Shown one piece after another: positions 51,599-59,742 of a stretch of 64,000 nt of DNA (position 1 is the stretch's first letter; each line of letters opens with the position of its first letter). The translations under genes were made by a program, and so were the position numbers. The notes below the pieces were generated by a model. It had not been told where the DNA came from, searched no databases, and saw nothing but the letters and a program-made list of their open reading frames with translations. Origin of the DNA: Streptomyces griseoflavus (GTDB lineage: Bacteria > Actinomycetota > Actinomycetes > Streptomycetales > Streptomycetaceae); contig NZ_BMUC01000003.1 in NCBI RefSeq assembly GCF_014649995.1, positions 372,001-436,000 on the forward strand, read 5' to 3'.

Positions 51599-52108
51599 AT
51601 GACGACTGAGCGCACCGAACCCGCCACCGACGCCGACGAGCGCTCCATGCTGGAGGGATGGCTCGACTACCACCGGGCCACCCTCGCCCGCAAGTGTGAG
51701 GGCCTGACCGACGAGCAGCTGCGGACCGCTTCGGTGCCGCCCTCGAAGCTGTCCCTGATGGGCCTGGTGCGGCACATGGCGGAGGTGGAGCGCGGCTGGT
51801 TCCGCAGGGTGCTGGCGGGCGAGGAGGCCGGTCCCCTCTACTACAGCGAGGCCGACCGTGACGGTGAGTTCCACCTGGGCGAGCGGGACACCTGGCGGGA
51901 GGCGCACACCACCTGGCAGGCCGAGATCGCCGCCGCCCGGAGCAGGGCGGCCGGCTTCGCGCTGGAGGATCCCTCCCGGAGCGGCGACCGGTTCAGCGAC
52001 GCGTACAGCCTGCGCTGGATCTACACCCACATGATCGAGGAGTACGCGCGTCACAACGGCCACGCGGATCTGATCCGCGAACGGATCGACGGCGCCACCG
52101 GCGAATGA
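51599..52108 (+). CDS. DinB-superfamily (DUF664) protein
   Basis: 169-residue four-helix-bundle protein of the DinB/mycothiol-transferase group. Metal-site histidines are likely in LVRHMAEVERGWF (second helix), YTHMIEEYARHNGHADLIRERID (third helix). ERSMLEGWLDYHRATLARKCEGLTDEQL is the first helix. DinB_2 relatives in actinobacteria often act as thiol transferases with mycothiol, so a detoxification role is plausible but unproven. It follows the TetR gene by 31 bases and may be co-transcribed. Confidence 0.86.
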   Translation: MTTERTEPATDADERSMLEGWLDYHRATLARKCEGLTDEQLRTASVPPSKLSLMGLVRHMAEVERGWFRRVLAGEEAGPLYYSEADRDGEFHLGERDTWREAHTTWQAEIAAARSRAAGFALEDPSRSGDRFSDAYSLRWIYTHMIEEYARHNGHADLIRERIDGATGE

Positions 52109-52211
52109 CGTCACCCCCGGCACCACCGGGGCGTCCGTACGGGGCGGGAGATCACCCGTGCGGGGCATGCTGCGCCCGTCCGCCCCCTCCGCGGCCGCCG
52201 GAGCCAGCAGA

Positions 52212-52706
52212 GTGGCACGGGTGCATCGAACGACGACCACAGCAACGCTTCTGGTGACCGTGGCGGTCGCCGCCCTCTCCGGCTGCACGACGGTCCGGCC
52301 TCCCCTCGCGCCCGGACCGGCGACGGCTCCCGCCGAGGGGACCGGGCCACGCCCGGTCGTGGGGAACGAGACATCGATCGTGCAGGGACCGGCGAGCGAG
52401 GCGCTGGACATGGTCGGTCCTTCGCCGTCGCCGTCGCCGGAGAAGTCCGCGCCACCGTCGCACCGCGCCACTCCCTCGGCGGCACCGGGCCGGGACGCGC
52501 CCTCCGACGGACGAACGCGGCCCGCCGGCCCCGGACCGGGCGGGGAAACTCCGCGGCGCCCGCCCGTGGACCTGCCGGGCGCCGCCGCGCCGGCGCACCC
52601 CGGCTCCGGCAGCCCGCCGGACCTCTGCGCGCTGGGCCGGGAGTACGGCGGCTGGCGGGCGGACAGCCAGGAGGCCGCCATCTGCCAGGACGCCTACGGC
52701 CGCTGA
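52212..52706 (+). CDS. Putative secreted lipoprotein, Pro/Ser-rich
   Basis: 164 residues. The signal peptide is TATLLVTVAVAALSGC with lipobox LSGC, so the mature protein would be attached to the membrane outer face at Cys-29. After it a low-complexity Pro/Ser/Gly-rich stretch (about 30-125, with PSPSPSPEKS) leads to a C-terminal block DLCALGREYGGWRADSQEAAICQDAYG that carries two cysteines, likely a disulfide. Start GTG 52212 has GGAG eight bases upstream; GTG 52221 and an upstream ATG at 52167 are alternatives. Function unknown. Confidence 0.7.
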   Translation: MARVHRTTTTATLLVTVAVAALSGCTTVRPPLAPGPATAPAEGTGPRPVVGNETSIVQGPASEALDMVGPSPSPSPEKSAPPSHRATPSAAPGRDAPSDGRTRPAGPGPGGETPRRPPVDLPGAAAPAHPGSGSPPDLCALGREYGGWRADSQEAAICQDAYGR

Positions 52707-52767
52707 CGGCCGCGACCGCACGGGCCCGTGTCCGGAGCCCTCGGGGGCGCCGTCCCGTCCCCGGTCC

Positions 52768-53283
52768 CTAGGGACGCTGCCCGGGCAGTCCCCGGTCGCC
52801 GGGCCTCCCGCCCTCCTCCAGCCGGGACTCCAGCCGCCGGATGGCCGCCCGTACCCCCTCCCCGTACCGGTCGTCGGCGAGGGCGCGGGCCGTCTCCCGG
52901 GCCCGGCGCAGGTGGGTGCGGGCGGCGTCGGGGCGGCCGAGGCGGGCGTAGTCGGAGGCCAGCCCGAGATGCAGCGACGGGTAGAGGGCGCGCACGGCGG
53001 GGGACGCCTCGTGCGCGCCCGGGCGGTCGTCCGCGGTCTCCTCGGCCGCGGTGAGGGCCCGCAGGTCCCAGGCGAGTTCGTCGCCGGGGTCGTCCTGGGT
53101 GTCGGCGAGGTAGTGGGCGAGCGTGCAGCGGTGCAGCGGGTCGCCGTGCTCGCCGATCTCCGCCCACAGCCCGAGGAAGCGGCGCCGGGCCTCCTCGCGG
53201 TCGCCCGCGTGGTGCAGCATCACGGCCTGTCCGATCCGTGTCAGTACGGCGTCCGGCGCCGCCTGCCCCTGTCGCTCGGCCAC
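52768..53283 (-). CDS. Tetratricopeptide-like protein of unknown function
   Basis: 171 residues, all helical. AVLTRIGQAVMLHHAGDREEARRRFLGLWAEIG and HLGLASDYARLGRPDAARTHLRRARETARAL match two TPR-type helical pairs, and DPLHRCTLAHYLADTQDDPGDELAWDLRAL is a conserved central block recalled from other Streptomyces proteins. The GTG at 53283 has GGAGG upstream with good spacing and gives the expected AERQGQ start; GTG 53298 also works. No catalytic motif is seen, so a protein-interaction role is the natural inference. Lies downstream of ung on the same strand. Confidence 0.7.
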   Translation of the reverse strand: MAERQGQAAPDAVLTRIGQAVMLHHAGDREEARRRFLGLWAEIGEHGDPLHRCTLAHYLADTQDDPGDELAWDLRALTAAEETADDRPGAHEASPAVRALYPSLHLGLASDYARLGRPDAARTHLRRARETARALADDRYGEGVRAAIRRLESRLEEGGRPGDRGLPGQRP

Positions 53284-53421
53284 CACGTCCTCCACCACCG
53301 CTCGCCGGCTGTCGTCCCCGACGCTAACCGCAGGCGGGGGCGATACCGGACAAGCCGCTCCGTGGCGGGCGAGGGGTGAGCCGGGTGCCGGTCCGGCGAA
53401 GCGGTGCGCACCCGGCCCGTG

Positions 53422-54105
53422 TCAGCCCACGCTGGGGACGGTCCAGTCGATCGGCTCGTGGCCCTGGGCGGCCACCGCCTCGTTGATCCGCGTGAACGGG
53501 CGGGAGCCGAAGAACTTCTTCGCCGACAGCGGCGAGGGGTGCGCGCCCTTGACCACGACGTGCCGGCTCTCGTCGATCAGCGGGAGCTTCTTCTGCGCGT
53601 AGTTGCCCCACAGCACGAAGACCGCCGGGTCGGGGCGGTCGGCGACCGCGCGGATGACCGCGTCGGTGAACCTCTCCCAGCCCCGCCCCTTGTGCGAGTT
53701 CGCCTCGCCGGCGCGGACCGTGAGCACCGCGTTGAGCAGCAGCACGCCCTGCTCGGCCCACGGCATCAGATAGCCGTTGTCCGGGACGGGCGTGCCGAGC
53801 TCGGCGTGCATCTCCTTGTAGATGTTGCGCAGGGACGGGGGGATCCGCACGCCCGGCCGGACCGAGAAGCACAGGCCGTGACCCTGGCCCTCGCCGTGGT
53901 ACGGGTCCTGGCCGAGGACCAGGACCTTCACCTTGTCGTACGGCGTGGCGTCCAGCGCCGCGAAGACCTCCTCGCGGGGCGGGTAGACGGGACCCTTCGC
54001 CCGCTCCTCCTCGACGAACGCCGTCAGCTCCTTGAAATAGGGCTGCTGCAGTTCGTCGCCCAGAACCCCGCGCCAGGACTCGGGCAGCATGGCGATGTCG
54101 GTCAC
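53422..54105 (-). CDS. ung: Uracil-DNA glycosylase, family 1
   Basis: Base-excision repair enzyme that removes uracil from DNA, 227 residues. The water-activating motif is VLVLGQDPYHGEGQGHGLCFS (Asp near residue 66), the Tyr-Phe stacking region follows, and the minor-groove loop with the catalytic histidine is GAHPSPLSAKKFFG near residue 190. SLRNIYKEMHAELG is the usual uracil-pocket helix. This is the second mismatch/uracil repair enzyme in the window (with mug at 1.3 kb). Start ATG 54105. A single gene, convergent on nothing; TPR-like gene lies downstream. Confidence 0.96.
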   Translation of the reverse strand: MTDIAMLPESWRGVLGDELQQPYFKELTAFVEEERAKGPVYPPREEVFAALDATPYDKVKVLVLGQDPYHGEGQGHGLCFSVRPGVRIPPSLRNIYKEMHAELGTPVPDNGYLMPWAEQGVLLLNAVLTVRAGEANSHKGRGWERFTDAVIRAVADRPDPAVFVLWGNYAQKKLPLIDESRHVVVKGAHPSPLSAKKFFGSRPFTRINEAVAAQGHEPIDWTVPSVG

Positions 54106-54194
54106 GTCAATGTCCTTACGTGTGCGGTCACTTCCAGGCCACTGAACCTACAGGCGACCACTGACATCCGGCCCCGCGGCCGGGAGCGCCCGGC

Positions 54195-55781
54195 CTACCA
54201 GCTGGTCTTCCGGGACAGCTGCCACAGCATCATGATCGTGGAGGGGTCCATCGACCGCTCCGCGCCCGAGACGTCCCGGCTCGCCGCCACGTACTGCCGG
54301 CCCTGCCACAGGGGCAGCAGCCGCGCGTCGTCGACGAGGATCTGCTGGGCCTCCTCGAACTGCTTCACCACGTTGCCCCGGTCGCTCTCCCGGCGGGAGC
54401 TGGGCAGCAGCTTGTTGGTGATCTCGGTGGCCTCGTAGGGCGTGCCGAGCGCGTTCTGCTTGCCGACGAAGGGGGCGATGAAGTTGTCCGCGTCCGGGAA
54501 GTCGGGGGACCAGCCACGCCCGAACACCGGGTACTCGCCCTCCTGGTACCCCTCGACGTACGTCTTCCAGGGGCGGCTCTTGAGCGTGACGTCGAACAGC
54601 TTCGACGCCTCCAGCTGCTTCTCGATCTCCTTGAACTCCAGCGCGGTCTCGGAGCCGTAGCGGTCGGTGGTGTACCAGAGGGTGAGCGGGACCGGCTCGG
54701 TGATGCCCGCGTCGGTGAGGATGTCCCGGGCCTTGTCGACGCTGGGCTCGCCGTAGTCGTCGAAGAAGCCGGTGGTGTGCCCGGTCAGGCCCTTGGGGAC
54801 CATCGAGTACAGCGGGTCGACGGTGTCCCGGTAGACCTTGTGCGCGATCGCCGCGCGGTCGAGGACCTGCGCGATGGCCTGGCGCACCTCCTTCTTGCCG
54901 GCCCACCGGTCCTTCGGGTTGAACACCAGGTAGTTGATGTCGGTCCCGGTGCCCTCGATGAGCTGGATCTCCTGCTCCTTGGAGGCCCTGCCCTGGAAGT
55001 CGATCACGTCGCCCGCGGCCAGACCCCGGTAGGTCAGGTCGATCTCCTTGTCGCGCAGCGCCTTGACCATGGGGGCGGACTGCTGGAAGTACCGGACCGT
55101 GACCGCGTTGTTCTTCCGCTCGGCGAAGCCCTTGTAGCGGTCGTTGCGGACGAGCTCGGCCTTCTTCCCCTCCTCGTACGCCTGGAGGGTGTACGGCCCC
55201 GAACCGACGACGCCGGTGCCCTCGCGCAGCGCGTCCGACGGGTAGGAGTCCGGGGCGACGATGGACATCGCGGGGGTGGCGAGCACGAACGGGAAGGTGG
55301 CGTCCGGCTTGTTGAGGTAGAAGACGACCTCGCGCTCGCTGGGCGCCTGCACCCGCTCCAGGCTGCCCAGCAGACCGGCCGGGCCGCCGTTGACGTTGAT
55401 CTCGCGGATGCGGTCGATCGAGTGCTTGACCGCCTTGGCGTCCAGGGTGCCGCCGTCGGAGAACTTCAGGCCCTCGCGCAGTTCGCAGCGGAAGACCTGG
55501 TTGGAGCTGTCGGAGAACTCGCAGCTCTCCGCGGCGTCCGGCTGCGGAGTGGTCGCACCGACCGGGTAACTCAGCAGCGTCTGATAGATGTTGCGGAACA
55601 GCTCCCAGGAACTGTCCCAGGAGGCGGCAGGATCCAGCGTGCTGGGCGAGCTGGTGGTTCCCACGACGATAGGTCCCTCGTCGTCCGGATCGCCGGGCGA
55701 CAGGAAGCCGCATCCGGTCATCAGGGACGATATGGACGCGATGGCCGCCACCCGCCGCAGGCATCGGTTCCGGTTGAACAC
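54195..55781 (-). CDS. Solute-binding lipoprotein, SBP family 5 (peptide/nickel type)
   Basis: 528-residue ABC uptake solute-binding protein attached to the outer face of the membrane. The signal ends in ISSLMTGC (lipobox) at about residue 23. The SBP_bac_5 signature EGLKFSDGGTLDAKAVKHSIDRI is near residue 120, and DATFPFVLATPAMSIV, GSGPYTLQAYEEG and RQAIAQVLDRAAIAHKVYRDTVDPLYSMVPKG are in family order. GTG 55781 has GAGGAG seven bases upstream; GTG 55787 is too close to it. No permease or ATPase lies adjacent, so it works with transporters elsewhere or as a sensor protein. Confidence 0.9.
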   Translation of the reverse strand: MFNRNRCLRRVAAIASISSLMTGCGFLSPGDPDDEGPIVVGTTSSPSTLDPAASWDSSWELFRNIYQTLLSYPVGATTPQPDAAESCEFSDSSNQVFRCELREGLKFSDGGTLDAKAVKHSIDRIREINVNGGPAGLLGSLERVQAPSEREVVFYLNKPDATFPFVLATPAMSIVAPDSYPSDALREGTGVVGSGPYTLQAYEEGKKAELVRNDRYKGFAERKNNAVTVRYFQQSAPMVKALRDKEIDLTYRGLAAGDVIDFQGRASKEQEIQLIEGTGTDINYLVFNPKDRWAGKKEVRQAIAQVLDRAAIAHKVYRDTVDPLYSMVPKGLTGHTTGFFDDYGEPSVDKARDILTDAGITEPVPLTLWYTTDRYGSETALEFKEIEKQLEASKLFDVTLKSRPWKTYVEGYQEGEYPVFGRGWSPDFPDADNFIAPFVGKQNALGTPYEATEITNKLLPSSRRESDRGNVVKQFEEAQQILVDDARLLPLWQGRQYVAASRDVSGAERSMDPSTIMMLWQLSRKTSW

Positions 55782-55918
55782 GCGCACGCTCCTCGATCTG
55801 CCATGCCAAGGGTCGGCAGACCATACCGCAGTGACACGCCCGCTGACCCTCTTCTGTGCGGCCCTTGAGATCAACTTGCGATGACTACGTTGTCACGCGC
55901 CGTCATGTGTCCGATACG

Positions 55919-55959
55919 CCGGCACGGGCGCCGTTTTCGTCAACGGGCGCCCGTGCCGG
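55919..55959. terminator. Hairpin in the SBP/SDR intergenic region
   Basis: CCGGCACGGGCGCCGTT (55919-55935) pairs with 55942-55959 (one bulged C) around a TTCGTC loop. It lies in the 236-base gap between the SBP promoter and the SDR stop. Confidence 0.6.
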
Positions 55960-55971
55960 AGCGGTCCTGGA

Positions 55972-56010
55972 CGCCCGCCCGCGCGTGTGCGTGGCACGCG
56001 CGGGCGGGCG
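55972..56010 (-). terminator. Strong terminator of the fabG-like operon
   Basis: A perfect 16-base stem CGCCCGCCCGCGCGTG (55972-55987) and 55995-56010 with a 7-base loop ends eight bases before the SDR stop codon (56018), on the downstream side of the minus-strand operon. Confidence 0.75.
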
Positions 56011-56017
56011 TCGCGGG

Positions 56018-56776
56018 TCAGGCCACGCCCGCGTTCAGGAAGATGCCGCCGTCGACCACCAGCGTCTGGCCGGTGACCCAGTCCGACTGTTCGGAGGTGA
56101 GGAAGGCGGCGGCGCCGCCGATGTCGGACGGCACGCCGAGCCGGCCCAGCGGGTAGCCGGCGGCGGCCTCCTCCTCCCGGCCCTCGTAGAGCGCCTGCGC
56201 GAACTTGGTCTTCACCACCGCCGGGGCGATGGCGTTGACCCGCACCCTCGGCGCGAACTCGTGCGCGAGCTGCTGGGTCAGGTTGATGAGCGCGGCCTTG
56301 CTGACGCCGTAGGCGGCGATGAACGGCGAGGGCGCGAGGCCGGCGACGGAGGCGATGTTGACGATCGCGCCGCCGTTGTCCTTCTGCCAGGCGTGCCAGG
56401 TCTTCTGCGCGAAGCCCAGCGCCGAGATCACGTTGGTCTCGAACACCTTGCGCGCCACGTTCAGGTCGAGGTCGGCGATCGGCCCGAACACCGGGTTGGT
56501 GCCGGCGTTGTTGACGAGGTAGTCGACGCGGCCGAAGGCCTCCATGGCGCGCTCCACGGCGACGGCCTGGTGGGCCTCGTCGTGCGCCTTGCCGGCGACG
56601 TACACGGCCCGGTCGGGGCCGAGCTTCTCGACGGCTTCCTTGAGGGCGTCCTCGCCCCGGCCGGTGATGCAGACCCGGTCGCCGCGCGCGACGAGGGCCT
56701 CGGCGACGCCGTAGCCGATGCCGCGGCTGGCGCCGGTGATCAGGGCGACCTTGCCCGAGAGTTCCACAGCAGTCAT
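56018..56776 (-). CDS. SDR-family oxidoreductase (3-oxoacyl reductase-like)
   Basis: 252-residue classical SDR. Cofactor motif LITGASRGIGYGVAEALVARG, NNAGTNPVFGP near 90, catalytic Ser in NIASVAGLAPSPF near 138 and YGVSKAALINLTQQ (YxxxK) near 152; C-terminal FLTSEQSDWVTGQTLVVDGG. ATG 56776 follows the stop of the second SDR (56790) after 13 bases, so both are one operon read leftwards from a promoter near 57.6 kb. Together they resemble a fatty-acid or polyketide-type reductase pair; substrate not known. Confidence 0.88.
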   Translation of the reverse strand: MTAVELSGKVALITGASRGIGYGVAEALVARGDRVCITGRGEDALKEAVEKLGPDRAVYVAGKAHDEAHQAVAVERAMEAFGRVDYLVNNAGTNPVFGPIADLDLNVARKVFETNVISALGFAQKTWHAWQKDNGGAIVNIASVAGLAPSPFIAAYGVSKAALINLTQQLAHEFAPRVRVNAIAPAVVKTKFAQALYEGREEEAAAGYPLGRLGVPSDIGGAAAFLTSEQSDWVTGQTLVVDGGIFLNAGVA

Positions 56777-56789
56777 GTTCCCGGTCTTC

Positions 56790-57551
56790 CTAGTCGAGCG
56801 GTCCGCCGGCGACGTACAGCACCTGGCCGGAGACGAATCCGGCGGCTTCACCGGTGAAGAAGGCGATGGCGTTGGCGATGTCCTCGGGGTAGCCGACGCG
56901 GGCGACCGGGATCTGGGTGGCGGCGGCGGCCTTGAAGTCCTCGAAGCCCATGCCGACGCGGTCGGCGGTGGCCTTGGTCATCTCGGTGGCGATGAAGCCG
57001 GGGGCGACGGCGTTGGCGGTGATGCCGAACTTGCCGAGTTCCTTGGCGAGGGTCTTGGTGAAGCCCTGCAGACCGGCCTTGGCGGCCGAGTAGTTGACCT
57101 GGCCGCGGTTGCCGAGCGCGGAGGAGGAGGACAGGTTGACGATCCGTCCGAACCCGGCGTCGACCATGTACTTCTGGCAGGCCTTCGACATCAGGAAGGC
57201 GCCGCGCAGGTGCACGTTCATGACGGTGTCCCAGTCGGAGACGCTCATCTTGAACAGCAGGTTGTCACGGAGCACGCCCGCGTTGTTGACCAGGACGGTC
57301 GGCGCGCCGAGTTCCTCGGCGACGCGCGCGACGGCGGCCTCCACCTGTGCCTCGTCGGAGACGTCGCAGCCGACCGCGAGGGCCGTGCCACCGGCGGCGG
57401 TGATCTTCTCGACGGTGTCCTTGCAGGCCGCCTCGTCCAGGTCGATCACGGCGACCGCGTGGCCTTCGGCGGCCAGTCGTACGGCGGTGGCGGCGCCGAT
57501 GCCGCGCGCGGCGCCGGTGACGACCGCGACCCGCTGCTCAGTGGTGGACAT
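56790..57551 (-). CDS. fabG: FabG-type 3-oxoacyl reductase
   Basis: 253-residue SDR with VVTGAARGIGAATAVRLAAEG, NNAGVLRDNLLFKMS near 93, Ser in NLSSSSALGNRGQVNYSAAKAGLQGFTKT (catalytic Ser-Tyr-Lys) and PVARVGYPEDIANAIAFFTGEAAGFVSGQVLYVAGG. The block LRDNLLFKMSVSDWDTVMNVHLRGAFLM is characteristic of acyl-reducing FabG/FadB-like members. ATG 57551. First gene of the two-SDR operon, preceded by a TetR/FadR-like inverted repeat. Confidence 0.9.
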   Translation of the reverse strand: MSTTEQRVAVVTGAARGIGAATAVRLAAEGHAVAVIDLDEAACKDTVEKITAAGGTALAVGCDVSDEAQVEAAVARVAEELGAPTVLVNNAGVLRDNLLFKMSVSDWDTVMNVHLRGAFLMSKACQKYMVDAGFGRIVNLSSSSALGNRGQVNYSAAKAGLQGFTKTLAKELGKFGITANAVAPGFIATEMTKATADRVGMGFEDFKAAAATQIPVARVGYPEDIANAIAFFTGEAAGFVSGQVLYVAGGPLD

Positions 57552-57600
57552 TGCTGCTTCTCCTCGCCCTTGGATGCGGCTCCGCGGCCGGACTCGTTCA

Positions 57601-57617
57601 ATGAGCGACCGCTTAGT
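57601..57617. promoter_or_regulatory. TetR/FadR-like operator upstream of fabG
   Basis: TGAGCG-AC-CGCTTA (5 of 6 arm matches) lies 50-66 bases upstream of the fabG start. Sequences of this type are common before actinobacterial fatty-acid genes (recalled). Confidence 0.5.
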
Positions 57618-57837
57618 ACCTTCAGCAGACGTGACGCTAGAAGCCCTGGCACCCGGTGTCAACGGCGCACCGCCCGGGTGTGATCCATTCCCCGCCCGGA
57701 CGCCGCCTCCGGCCGTCCGCACCCGCCGCGCGGCGGTCGGCGCGGAGCACCCGATCGGCCCAGCGCCGCGCGCCCGGCCGCCGGCCGGCCCCTAGCGTCG
57801 AAGCGCGAGCCACCCGAGACCGGAAAGGAGGCGCTCC

Positions 57838-58359
57838 ATGCGTCGTCGCACCGGTGCCATGGGCACACTGATCGCGCTCGCCGCGATCGTGCCGCTGGCC
57901 GACCCCGCGCAGGCCCAGGACCTGGACTGCAGCGACTTCACCTACCAGGAGGACGCGCAGACCTTCTTCGACCTGGACAGGAGTGATCCGCACCGGCTCG
58001 ACGAGGACCCCGGTCCGGACGACGGCCTGGCCTGCGAGGCACTGCCCCGGCGCGGCCTCACCTCATCCACCTTCCGGCCCGCGCCGGTCGGTCCCCCGCC
58101 CACCCGGCCGGCGTCACCGTCGCCGACGACCGCTCCGCCCACCAGGACCGCGGCTCCCACGGCGACCGGGGCTCCCACCCGGCCGCCGGTGACGCCCACC
58201 GCGACCCCCACCTCGGTGGCCCCGACGCGGGGTGTGGAGGGCGGGCTGGGCGGCTCCTCGGACGCCGGTCCGAGCGGCTGGGACCTGGGCATGGGAGCGA
58301 CGTTCGTGACCGGCGCCGTCCTCGCGGCGGGACACCTGGTGAAGCGCCGCCGCTCCTGA
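57838..58359 (+). CDS. Excalibur calcium-binding domain protein, secreted
   Basis: 173 residues. A signal peptide (about 1-26, TLIALAAIVPLADPAQA) is followed by an Excalibur domain DLDCSDFTYQEDAQTFFDLD through DGLACEALP, with the paired cysteines and Asp-rich calcium loop. The rest is Pro/Thr-rich (about 85-140, PTRTAAPTAT type), ending in a membrane-like segment (MGATFVTGAVLAAGHLV) and KRRRS; no LPxTG sorting motif precedes it. A near-perfect ribosome site GGAAAGGAGG is six bases before ATG 57838, suggesting strong translation. Role unknown; Excalibur domains are surface proteins. Confidence 0.8.
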   Translation: MRRRTGAMGTLIALAAIVPLADPAQAQDLDCSDFTYQEDAQTFFDLDRSDPHRLDEDPGPDDGLACEALPRRGLTSSTFRPAPVGPPPTRPASPSPTTAPPTRTAAPTATGAPTRPPVTPTATPTSVAPTRGVEGGLGGSSDAGPSGWDLGMGATFVTGAVLAAGHLVKRRRS

Positions 58360-58397
58360 CGGGGCGTGGAGGGAGGCGGCCGTCCTCCACGCCCGGT

Positions 58398-58781
58398 TCA
58401 GCGGACGAGCAGGTCGAGCAGCCGCTCCGCCTCCGCCGCGGGATCGGCGGTGAGCCCGGTGTGCACGGGACCGGGCTGGACGATGGTGGACCGGGGCGCG
58501 ATCAGCCAGCGGAAGCGCCGTCCCGCGTCGTCCCCCGCCGCCTGCCCCGCCGCGTTCCCGCCCGCGCAGACGCCTTCGACCGCGCGCAGCGCCGCCCGCA
58601 CGCCGGGCAGGTCGGCACCGGGGTCGAGGGCCAGCAGCCGCGCCTCGTCGAGGTGGGTGCGGGCCATGACGAAGGACCGGTGACGGCAGTACACGAGCAC
58701 CCCGGCGTTGACGCACTCGCCGCGTTCGATGCGCGGTACGACCCTCAGCAGGGCGTACTCGTAGACGTACCGGTCGTTCAC
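58398..58781 (-). CDS. DUF3037 protein (partner of HipA-like kinase)
   Basis: 127 residues of the actinobacterial DUF3037 family: RYVYEYALLRVVPRIERGECVNAGVLVYC at the N-terminus is the hallmark, then SFVMARTHLDEARLLALDPG and RRFRWLIAPRSTIVQPGPVHTGLTAD. No catalytic motif is recognised. Its GTG overlaps the stop of the HipA-like gene by four bases (GTGA), so the two are co-translated, and this pairing recurs in actinobacteria from memory. A toxin-antitoxin or modification pair is an attractive but unproven idea. Confidence 0.78.
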   Translation of the reverse strand: MNDRYVYEYALLRVVPRIERGECVNAGVLVYCRHRSFVMARTHLDEARLLALDPGADLPGVRAALRAVEGVCAGGNAAGQAAGDDAGRRFRWLIAPRSTIVQPGPVHTGLTADPAAEAERLLDLLVR

Positions 58782-59542
58782 TGGTTCCCCCGGAGGCCGT
58801 GGATGTCGCGGTGGACGGTGGTCGCGCGGGCGAGCAGCGGCCGCGCGTAGGCCAGCCGCAGCGCCTCGGGCGAGTCGAAGCCCGGCTCCCCGGTCAGCCA
58901 GGCGTCGGGGACCTCCGCGGTGACCTCGGCCAGCAGTTCCTCGGTCACCCGCGGCGCGAGCTCCGCCGCGGCGGCCGCGACGTCCGGTGCGAAGGTGCTC
59001 AGCGCGTGGTCGGACGCGTCGTAGGGGCGGGCGGCGGAGGCGGCGGCGCCGGGCCAGTTGTGGTGCCAGATCATCGTCGCGCCGTGGTCGATGAGCCACA
59101 GTCCGTCCCGCAGGCGGAGCATGTTGGGGTTGCGCCAGGAGCGGTCGACGTTGTTGACCAGCGCGTCGAACCAGACGATCCGTCCGGCCTCCTCCGGGCT
59201 CACCTCGAAGGCGAGCGGGTCGAAGCCGACGGCGCCGGAGAGGAAGTCCATGCCGAGGTTGGTGCCGCCGCTGGATCTCAGCAGGTGCTGCACCTCCGGC
59301 TCGGGCTCGCCGAGCCCCAGTACGGGGTCGAGCTCGACGGTGACCAGCCGCGGTACCCGCAGCCCCAGCCGGCGGGCGAGCTCCCCGCACACCACCTCGG
59401 CGACCAGCGTCTTGCGGCCCTGTCCGGCGCCGGCGAACTTCAGGACGTAGGTCCCGAGGTCGTCGGCCTCGATCAGTCCCGGCAGCGAGCCTCCCTCGCG
59501 CAGCGGCGCGATGAAACGGGTCGCGATGACTTCCTTGAGCAT
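58778..59542 (-). CDS. HipA-like kinase
   Basis: 254-residue HipA/PI3K-like kinase-fold protein. Visible are YVLKFAGAGQGRKTLVAEVVCGELARRLGL (nucleotide-binding lobe with the conserved lysine in VLKF), SGGTNLGMDFL, FDALVNNVDRSWRNPNMLRLRDG (catalytic loop with the DRxxxNPN pattern) and WLIDHGATMIW (metal-binding DHG/DFG-equivalent). No separate HipB-type DNA-binding partner is present; the coupled partner is DUF3037. Because of this it may modify a protein or small molecule rather than act as a classical toxin. Start ATG 59542. Confidence 0.8.
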   Translation of the reverse strand: MLKEVIATRFIAPLREGGSLPGLIEADDLGTYVLKFAGAGQGRKTLVAEVVCGELARRLGLRVPRLVTVELDPVLGLGEPEPEVQHLLRSSGGTNLGMDFLSGAVGFDPLAFEVSPEEAGRIVWFDALVNNVDRSWRNPNMLRLRDGLWLIDHGATMIWHHNWPGAAASAARPYDASDHALSTFAPDVAAAAAELAPRVTEELLAEVTAEVPDAWLTGEPGFDSPEALRLAYARPLLARATTVHRDIHGLRGNQ

Positions 59543-59742
59543 CGCCCCAGGTTACTGGCGCGTCGCCGCACGTCGGCGGGGGCGGGGCGGGAGGCGCGGC
59601 CGTCCGACAGGGAAACGACAGCTGTGGCTTACGCCCGTCCGACCGGAGGCACGCCAAGCTCTCGTCACTGCCTGAACGGCGTGGCCCCGCTGACCGTACC
59701 TCTCCCCGGATCACCTGTCCGCCCCGGAAGGGAAACACCGGC

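Noticed and set aside
52725-52745. CACGGGCCCGTG palindrome between the lipoprotein and TPR-like genes as an operator
   Set aside because: It lies between convergent stops, has no loop for a terminator, and such GC palindromes arise by chance in this DNA.
58398-59542. Classical HipBA toxin-antitoxin system
   Set aside because: No helix-turn-helix antitoxin is present next to the HipA-like gene; kept only as a hypothesis with DUF3037.
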